Source: Gryganskiella cystojenkinii
Lineage: Eukaryota > Mortierellomycota > Mortierellomycetes > Mortierellales > Mortierellaceae
DNA: 25,568 nucleotides
NCBI GenBank assembly: GCA_015852425.1
Contig: JAAAIG010000268.1
Span: 1-25,568 of the forward strand
Reading direction: 5' to 3'
The notes beneath the pieces are model-generated. The model was not told where the DNA came from and searched no databases. It saw nothing but the letters and a program-made list of their open reading frames with translations. Position numbers and translations under genes: made by a program. This document shows, piece after piece, positions 18,501 to 25,568 of the stretch (its first letter is position 1; each line of letters begins with the position of its first letter).

Positions 18501-20450
18501 ATCCTTCCGGGATTTTAACATCAGAGTTGTCGTAATCCTCAATTCTAATCTCCAGATAATGCTCGTGGGGGAAAGGGGGCATTTCCTTGGCAGAGCTAGC
18601 AGAAACAGGACCCGAGGGTGAGATTTTGCGTTTTGCACCTGGCGGTTGTGGTCCTGAAGGAGGAGTATAGGCACCGCCATTGTTCCAGTAAACCAATCGC
18701 ACAAACGTCCTGACAGACTGGAGAACATCGATGCGGAGCGTATCTGTCCATCCGGATTGGCGCAGGTGGTGTCCCTATTCCGCGAAGGAAAATGTAAAAG
18801 TGAGTAAACTCTTTCATGTGTCCCTGGGCGGTAGTGAAATCGCGACAGAATACGTACCTGCATATGAACCAATTCAATAATCAACTGCATCGAGAGCATG
18901 TGTAGATAGTCGTAGAGTCGCAACAACGCCTGGTTGGCAGGTTTGACTTCCGTAACTGGCACCGCCGCATGGGTAAGCAAGTTGGGTGCAGGGACCGATT
19001 CCAGTTCCTTTTGTGCAAGCATGATGATGCCCTTCATCTGTACCTCGTTCAATGATGTTTCAAGACCTATTGTCAACCAAAAATCGAGAAACACTCTGTT
19101 AAGGTTATAGGAAGATAAACATATCTAGCCGTTGCGACTACCACGAGTGTCGAGACATACCTTGAAAAGATCCGCCGACTGGTTTGACGAGAATCCTTAG
19201 ACCAACAATACGCCATGGCACCTCCTGCGGTGATCCTGGTCCTGGGATAGTCAATGTAACCTATGTCGGTAAATAGAATGGATTGGTCAGAGAGATGTTG
19301 GATGACTCTCTAGCTTTGAAATCCTTGCAGGACGATTTTCGTTGAAATCATGTCGCAACTAACCTCAAACTCGTTTGCTACCACAAACTTGGCCTTTCCT
19401 TTTGCAACCGTGTACTTCATGGCTGGAGGGACAAGCTCGTCGCATAATAGTCGCATCCTAATGACATCGTCCAGTCGCTCCAAGGTAGAAGTGATCTCTG
19501 TTTTCGTTGGTTTATCTTCAGCGATATAGACCTGCTTTATCCTGGATGGTAACCGCTGATATGTTCCAGTAGTCAAAATATCGATCGCCGTGGGAATGTC
19601 AAAATTCCGTACACTAAGAGAGTCAGAAAGGTTCGCTATGATATTTCAGTAATCAAGCTTAAAAAAAACCAGCCGCAGTGGGAGTCGTTCAAGGTGGAAC
19701 CAGAGAACGCATCCATACCGTGCCCGGCCAAACATCTTGTAAGTCTCAAATAGCCCACCGACGGCACGAGTGAACAGTTCGTTCTCCTGATGCAAAAAGC
19801 CAACAATATTCTATGAGGTGATAGAAGGATGAGTTAGCACGTGTATCAAGTGCAGCAAACGCCTTATGCGATTTTCCAATGGTTGGTCCTGCCCTGATCC
19901 GTACCTGACATTGCTGGATCTTTGGCGCGCTTTTTGCCCACTTTGTCAAGACTAGGAGTTTGATAAACTGTTCCCGCTTCGAAAGCGCATAGTCCAGGAT
20001 GTGTAGTTTCCTCTGTTCGTCATTCATGGAAGGTAGACTAAAAAGAAGATGAAAAAAAAGAATGGTATTTCCAATCAGACCTGTGTGGATCAGCACTTCG
20101 ATTTCTTTGAGATGAAACGCGAAAAGAGACCTTGTGCTGGTATGCTTGTTAGCAACTTACATTTCAGACAAGTTTGAGAGATCAGAGAAGGCTTCGTTGG
20201 ACAATCGATGGATGATTGCGCCGAGAGGGACCATTCCATTTGTGTTTTGGGGCAGGACAGGAGTGACAGGAACAGTGTTTGCGGCCGTGGGTCTGGAGGA
20301 GGTGGGGGCGGGAGCAACGACAGGGACAGGGACAGGGAGACCCTTTATCGGTCCGTTGGGTTGGTCCATGATTTGCTGTTCAGTCATGGTCGAGTCGATA
20401 TGTCCATTGGTGGACAGGGACCTGGAATGAGTTGGATGCATTCCAGCCAT
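15536..20450 (-). CDS. MED14: Mediator complex subunit 14 (MED14/Rgr1)
   Basis: MED14 is the scaffold subunit linking Mediator head, middle and tail for RNA polymerase II initiation in the nucleus. Fourteen exons read by eye: 20450-20161, 20037-19905, 19810-19719, 19613-19364, 19260-19161, 19093-18858, 18774-18379, 18296-17954, 17874-17795, 17705-17314, 17236-16875, 16780-16356, 16258-16122, 16007-15536. They total 3708 nt, 1235 aa, with all phases consistent. The N-terminus (MAGMHPTHS) is Pro/Thr-rich. The diagnostic MED14 block follows at about 78-135: IIHRLSNEAFSDLSNL, RKLHILDYALSKREQFIKLL, VLTKWAKSAPKIQQCQ. Later parts include EVPWRIVGLRILVKP, a tail-type helical region and an acidic, Pro-rich C-terminus (LPPPPLPSTAPALL). 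Length fits fungal MED14. One acceptor (19094) is GAG rather than YAG but is the only one that keeps frame. It diverges from the CK2 alpha gene. Confidence 0.93.
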
Positions 20451-21200
20451 GCGCACACAAGGGAGTGAAAAAAAGAGAGGGTCTGTTGTGGTGAAGTGTT
20501 TGTGGAGTTGTTTTTTTGCTCGCCCCTCCTCTGTTTTCCTCTGTATCGCGCTTTGCCAACAACCTGCTTCGTTGGGGGTCCTGGTTATTTCTTTCGCGGC
20601 AGTCTTTTTCACGACAAAAGGTTTCTGTCCGTCCTTAAGGCACAGAGTCAGTCCGTCTTTTGAGCTGAGAGACAAACACAAAGAAAAAGAGAAAGAAAGA
20701 GAGAGAAAGAGAGAGAGAGAGAGACAAAAAAAAAAAAAAAAAGAATTGAGAAGAGAAGAGAAACGAAACGCATGGACAAAAAGAACACTGGCCCCTCTTT
20801 TTATCCTTGCACCTTCCCCCCTACCCTTTCAACGCATCAGAAGAATTCATCATCGCAAGTCTTGCTTGCCAATAATTTTATTTTTTTTAGCTTCGCACCA
20901 GCCAACCGACCGCGCCCTGTTGTTCCCCCTGACTGACTGACTCTTTTTCAACAGAGCAGTGACACTCAAAAAGTCTTTGCTCACTCCCGCGCAACCAGTT
21001 CCGTACACTTCACACTACAAAAAGGTCCTCGTCTCTCACTTTTGCTCCATCCTATCCTCACTGCCACTTTTCCATTATTTGTCGCTCATCCCATTCCCCT
21101 CGGTGCACTCGTTCCAGTACTCGTCCATCATCTTTCTGCCTTCCCCACCTCTGAACCAACCCTCTGTCGGACTCTACTCCATCCCTTTTTATTCGACAAT
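20451..21200. promoter_or_regulatory. Shared divergent promoter region of MED14 and CK2 alpha
   Basis: These 750 bp separate the two start codons and must hold both promoters and 5' UTRs. A long purine tract on the plus strand spans about 20681-20762 (GA-rich, then an A run), followed by pyrimidine-rich leader sequence (CTC/TCC words, 20940-21195) ahead of the CK2 alpha ATG. I see no convincing TATA box. Open frames across the tract are low-complexity. Confidence 0.6.
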
Positions 21201-23136
21201 ATGCCTAAGGTTCAGCTGCCATACACCGTATCAACCGTCTACGCGGATGCAAACGAGAAACAAGGCCAAGACTATTGGGATTACGAGAATGTCGTTCTTC
21301 AGTGGGGGTAAGTTTACCCTGGACCTCTGACAGTCCTTCGGCTCCTTTTCTGCCCAGACTCTTTTTTTTTTTCTCTGTTTTTTTGTTCCTCGGAGGAGGA
21401 CACGCCGGGAAGAGTTCGAAACGAAGAGATTTTTAGATTGTGCATAGAGTCCACAGTTTATCCAAGCGAACAAGTTTCTAAATCAAAAGACTCACCTTGT
21501 TGCCACCATGTCCCTTCAATCTTAATCAGGACTCAAGACAACTACGAAATCATCCGCAAGGTCGGACGTGGCAAATACTCCGAGGTCTTTGAAGGTGTTG
21601 ACCTTTCCAAGCGAGAGAAATGCTGCATCAAGGTTCTCAAACCCATCAAGAAGAAAAAGATTAAGCGAGAGATCAAGATCCTCCAGAACCTGGCCGGTGG
21701 TCCCAACATCATCACGCTCTTTGACATTGTCCGCGATCCTCAGGTACGGTTGTATTGCCTCTTTGGTATCCTTGTTGGATGGATGGATGGATGGACAGAC
21801 TATGCAGTACTTTTCTCAAAAAGGGCTTTATTTTGATTATTTTATTGTTGTCCTTCCGTGGTGGGACAATGTTTGCTATGGCACTGTAATTTGTTGAAAA
21901 CCAAACGCTAAATCAATCCATTGGTGCTAACCAACATCCCTTGCATCGGTGATTTTTCATAGTCCAAGACACCTTCTCTGATTTTCGAATGTGTCGAAAA
22001 TGACGATTTCAGGACCCTTTACCCAAAGTTCTCTGACGACGATGTCCGCTACTACATGTATCAGCTATTGCAGGTACGACCCTGTTGATGGCATGGATGG
22101 ACTGACGGCTTTCTTATCCTCAGCAATCAGATACTAATTTGTTTCTTGCTTACGAGCAGGCATTAGACTACTGCCACTCGAAAGGCATCATGCATAGAGA
22201 TCTCAAGCCGCACAATGTCATGATTGACCACACTCAACGAAAGGTAACAGCCACTGAGGGAACTCTGATTTTGATCTTTTTTTTTTTCTGCATCCTTGAC
22301 TGGTACAATCGCTAATATTTTGTTGAATTTTCAATTTTGTTGGGTTAGCTTCGACTTATCGACTGGGGTCTCGCCGAGTTTTACATGCCAGGAACAATGT
22401 ACAACGTTCGAGTGGCATCACGATACTGGAAAGGGCCTGAGCTTCTCGTGGATCTTCAGCACTACGATTACTCGTTGGATTTATGGAGCTTCGGAACTAT
22501 GCTGGCAGGCTTGGTACGTCCATCACGCAGCGCGCGTTCAGTTCACGTCGTTCGTCAACAGTTAAATATCGAAGGACTAACGCAAAAAGCTAATATTACG
22601 CTTGATCACTTATAGATCTTCCAAAAAGAGCCTTTCTTGCGTGGACAGGATAACAATGACCAGCTCGTCAAGATTGTGCAACTCTTGGGATCCCAAAAGT
22701 TCTTTGAGTATGCACAAAAGTACGACCTTGACCTCGGTCCACATGAATTCCTGACATCTCATACCTTCAAGCCGAGAGCATGGAAAGCCTTTATGAATGA
22801 TGACAACGCGCACCTTTGTTCTCCTGCCGCATTCGACCTTTTGAATGGTCTTCTCCGATACGATCATCAGGTATGCGCTGGTGTCTGTTTGTGAGATATG
22901 ACCGAGGAAATCGCCAGACAAAGTGTTGACTAACGTGGACCGATTTTTTATTGTTCCTTTTTTGCACTATTTAGGACCGACTCACGGCAAAGGAAGCGAT
23001 GCACCATCCCTACTTTCAGCAACAGAGGCTAAGCAACATGCAACCACTGAAGGAGTCGCTTATGGACGATCAAGAAGCGTACGAGGAGTTTTCCTTCATG
23101 CGGGACGACGACAACTCCCAAATGTACACGAACTAA
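21201..23136 (+). CDS. CKA1: Casein kinase 2 alpha catalytic subunit
   Basis: CK2 alpha is a constitutively active, acidophilic Ser/Thr kinase of nucleus and cytoplasm. Seven exons: 21201-21307, 21530-21743, 21963-22073, 22160-22243, 22349-22513, 22616-22870, 22975-23136 (1098 nt, 365 aa), all phases consistent. The N-terminus has [13 protein letters not shown]. The Gly loop is [12 protein letters not shown]; the ATP-site Lys is in CCIKVLKP, followed by the CK2-specific basic cluster [15 protein letters not shown]. The catalytic loop is HRDLKPHN, the metal site is DWG (the CK2 form of DFG), and the activation segment ends [12 protein letters not shown]. The C-lobe has [19 protein letters not shown] and [21 protein letters not shown]. 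The region has Trp in RYWKGPE where Phe is more common. A (GGAT)n run (21777-21795) lies in intron 2. All key residues are present, so it should be active. Confidence 0.97.
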
Positions 23137-24147
23137 GATATCTTTTGCTCAAAATGTCCAATTTGCGTTTTCATTCTGTATGTAACATTAATAATACCAG
23201 TCCAAGATAACGACACAAAAAGAACAAAAATGTCGGAAAAAGACCTGCGTCCTTATCTCCTGTGTGCGACAGAGGAACCTGGGACAAAGAGAAAGAGACG
23301 TGTGTTGGACACAAGCATTCAAAAATTGAGGATGTGTCTGACCATTCCATGACTGCTTTTTTGCTCTCTCGAGCTCTTTTTTTCTTGCCCCCGGACTGGC
23401 ACAGCAAAAACGACCGCGCGTCCCGCGTTCAATGCTGGTCAATGGGAAATAGAACAAGAGAAAGAGAGGGATGCGACAATTTAATGGCAAAATGAACAGA
23501 GGCTCTTTTCCGAATCATTAGTGTGAGAGTCCAAGAGCACACCACCTTTATTCGTAAAGCGCAGGAATAGTGACAATGAGGATTGGACGCAGAGAAAAAG
23601 ACAGATCTCTGCGGAATTGTTTGAATCCACAGTCCCGTTTATGGCGTGTGTCTATGTGCGCTTCTTTTTCCAGTTCTTATTTTTTTTTTTTTGGTGTCCT
23701 TTTTTGTGTCTTTGCATCCATTCATCCAATTATCATCTCATTCATCAGCGTCGTCGTTGCATCCCTTTTCACCCGCCACTCTCCTACACAGCTACAACTC
23801 ACAGCCCGCATCCTTTGTTTTCCTTTCAATTCGATACTCCTCGTATCTTGTATCATTGTATCATTGTATCATTTCTGGTCCTGGTCCTGGTCCTGGTCCT
23901 GTTTTTTTCCATTCTTTTCGCCATCAAGCTCACGAGAAACGAACTCTACAATAACTACTTTTGACGTTCACTCTTGCACGAAAGAAGGTCCAACACTCAA
24001 CCTCTTTCTTTTTCTACGTTTACTCTTCAGTTTCTTTATCAGCCTCTTTTTTTTTTCTTAATTTGAGATCTACCCCCATCGTTCAAATTACTCTTTGAGC
24101 CGAATCTAAAACACCGACCAGTCGGGAGCCAGGGGAGCACAGCCAAC
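23137..24147. other. CK2 alpha 3' flank and ELL promoter/5' UTR; short tandem repeats
   Basis: No gene is recognised in 1 kb. Two small arrays sit back to back: GTATCATT three times at 23850-23873, and CTGGTC four times plus CTG at 23875-23901. Sequence before the ELL ATG is strongly pyrimidine-rich (T and CT runs at 23660-24060), as before CK2 alpha. Frames in this stretch are Phe/Ser/Leu-rich by composition only. Confidence 0.6.
23850..23901. repeat. Adjacent 8-mer and 6-mer tandem repeats
   Basis: GTATCATT occurs three times (23850-23873) and CTGGTC four times plus a partial unit (23875-23901), separated by one base. They lie about 250 bp before the ELL start codon. Confidence 0.9.
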
Positions 24148-25568
24148 ATGCCACTCAATCATAATGATCACTTTGTGGTCAATGCCGCCACACCAGCCAG
24201 GCGACAGATTATTGAGTTCAAGCTGTCGGAGGAGGTGCTGGAAGAGATCCTGAACGGACGAGAGTCATTACAGCTGGACATGGGTCAATCCGTAAGTTTT
24301 ATGATAATAATTATTATGGCCTCCCTTCATCCCCATCTCTTGTGAAAAAAAACATAAAAACAAGAAGCGAGAAAGGCAATGACTGTTTGCTATTCGTCGC
24401 GCTCTCTCATTTTTTTTGGAACACGGCGAGGGGCTTGAAAGAACGAGGACCCTTGTCCTCTCTGTTTTTTTGCGCCCTCGCACAGAAACACGTACGACAC
24501 AACTCAAAAAAACATGGGAAGAAATGAGCATTGGGACACAAAGGACGGAAACGCAGACGCCTTGCCTGGGCTGTTTAGATGATCTGAAAGGCCCCAAGAA
24601 AGAAAGCTACTCGCAAAAAGATAGCATGCACTGGACCCGGCAACGCGTTTCCTCTTTCTTCCTTCAGAGACCTGGAATGAATGATACTCTATCACCTTGA
24701 ACTTGTTGAGAGGCTCGTACCTTGGAAGGACGAGAAACAGAAACGCACGAGCATAAAGCTTTTCCTAATTTCTGTCTTTTTTTTTGGCCTCTTCTAGAAA
24801 TTCATGGTTGGAACGACCTCATATGACTTCAGTCAAATGCAAGACATCAACAACATGGAGCTCTACCGATTACCCGCAGGAACGAAGCAATTGGATCTGG
24901 TCGGCAATATCACATCCAAGTGCACGATTCAAAAGATCCATGTCAAGAAGGGGCAAAAGAAAGCGACGCGACAGGAACCCGTGAGGGTGTAAGTTTTGTC
25001 GACAATACTCGAGAGGTAGCCTTTCCGGAAGAAGGATGTTTTTGCACATTAGAGTGGTGAACTCACTTGTATTATTTTCTTGTTACTATTGTCAATTAGT
25101 GCTCAAAGACTCGATCCAAAAGATCGTAAGTGATGATGGCCGAGCAATTTTTTTTCTTTCTGCAAACACTCCTTTTTTTTGCAATCCTCGTATTAATCGT
25201 TTGTTTCCCACAATTTTCTTTTTCGCTTTCTGGTTTCAGTGAAAAAGGGATCAAAATCTACCTCGGCACAAATTCCAGTACGGCATGCCCAATCACCCTC
25301 ACCATCAGCAGCAGCAATCGCAGGAACAGTAGTACCACTAAGGACACGCGTGGTCCAGCTGCTAGCATGGAACTCGGAAGGTACAGAGGAGAGGGCTTTT
25401 GTTCAACTAAGGGCCGCACAAGAGGAACTACAATCTATCTTGTCCGCTGTAAGTCTCTTTTTTTTTGCTGTTTAACTGCTGCGCGATCTTGAATGGGCTG
25501 TGCAAATCTTTCAGATCGATCGGACGAAATGCTTGTGCAAAGATTTTATGACACTAACTAAACCAAAA
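24148..25568 (+). CDS. ELL: ELL-type RNA polymerase II elongation factor, N-terminal part (runs off window)
   Basis: ELL proteins suppress Pol II pausing and work in elongation complexes. Exons seen: 24148-24291, 24798-24988, 25100-25125, 25240-25448, and 25515 to the window end, with consistent phases. The start MPLNHNDHFVVN is followed by the conserved ELL N-terminal domain: IIEFKLSEEVLEEIL, LQLDMGQSKFMVGTTSYDF, MELYRLPAGTKQLDLVG and ITSKCTIQKIHVKK. Then come a Ser/Ala-rich linker and the second conserved block, PLRTRVVQLLAWNSEGTEERAF with LRAAQEELQSIL. The last 18 codons are open to 25568. Intron 1 is long (506 nt), and exon 3 has only 26 nt. The occludin-homology C-terminus lies outside. 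Family assignment rests on the N-terminal pattern. Confidence 0.83.

Noticed and set aside
23570..24061. Phe/Ser/Leu-rich frames before ELL
   Set aside because: They come from pyrimidine-rich leader DNA, overlap in three frames and carry no domain.

Overview
The window looks like nuclear DNA of an early-diverging filamentous fungus, most likely Mortierellomycotina or a close relative. The reasons are many short spliceosomal introns (about 45-220 nt; GTAAGT/GTACGT donors, CTAAC-type branch points, YAG acceptors), clearly fungal MED14, CK2 alpha and ELL proteins, and genes interleaved with transposon debris. The genus is inference; no database could be searched.

Left part (1-15147), accessory and repeat-rich. 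It opens with a decayed LINE 3' end and a frameshifted gene for a small secreted cysteine-rich peptide. Two gene families follow. The first is an intein-derived homing endonuclease gene on the minus strand (2636-5039). It encodes a Hint-like N-terminal region, two LAGLIDADG motifs and an HTH-like tail; three short in-frame exons precede the Hint region, and one frameshift interrupts it. A piece of the same tail lies inverted at 1480-1827. The second is a four-copy family of large helical proteins ending in a HicA-like module: an intact copy D (12733-15147), copy B with a ruined 5' end (6040-8142), a fully decayed copy C (10029-12330), and fragment A (1266-1440) joined in frame to the homing-endonuclease tail. 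Between B and C lie a dead Tc1/mariner transposase and a 43-bp tandem repeat.

Right part (15536-25568), core genome. MED14 (14 exons, minus strand) and CK2 alpha (7 exons, plus strand) diverge from a shared 750-bp intergenic region. Downstream, on the plus strand, the 5' part of an ELL-type elongation factor gene runs off the window. All three act in RNA polymerase II transcription or its phospho-control, in contrast with the adjoining repeat-rich block.

Splice sites were read by eye. Every junction in the three core genes keeps the reading frame, giving 1235 aa for MED14 and 365 aa for CK2 alpha. The most unusual item is the homing endonuclease gene and its physical joining, in fragment form, to the HicA-like family.
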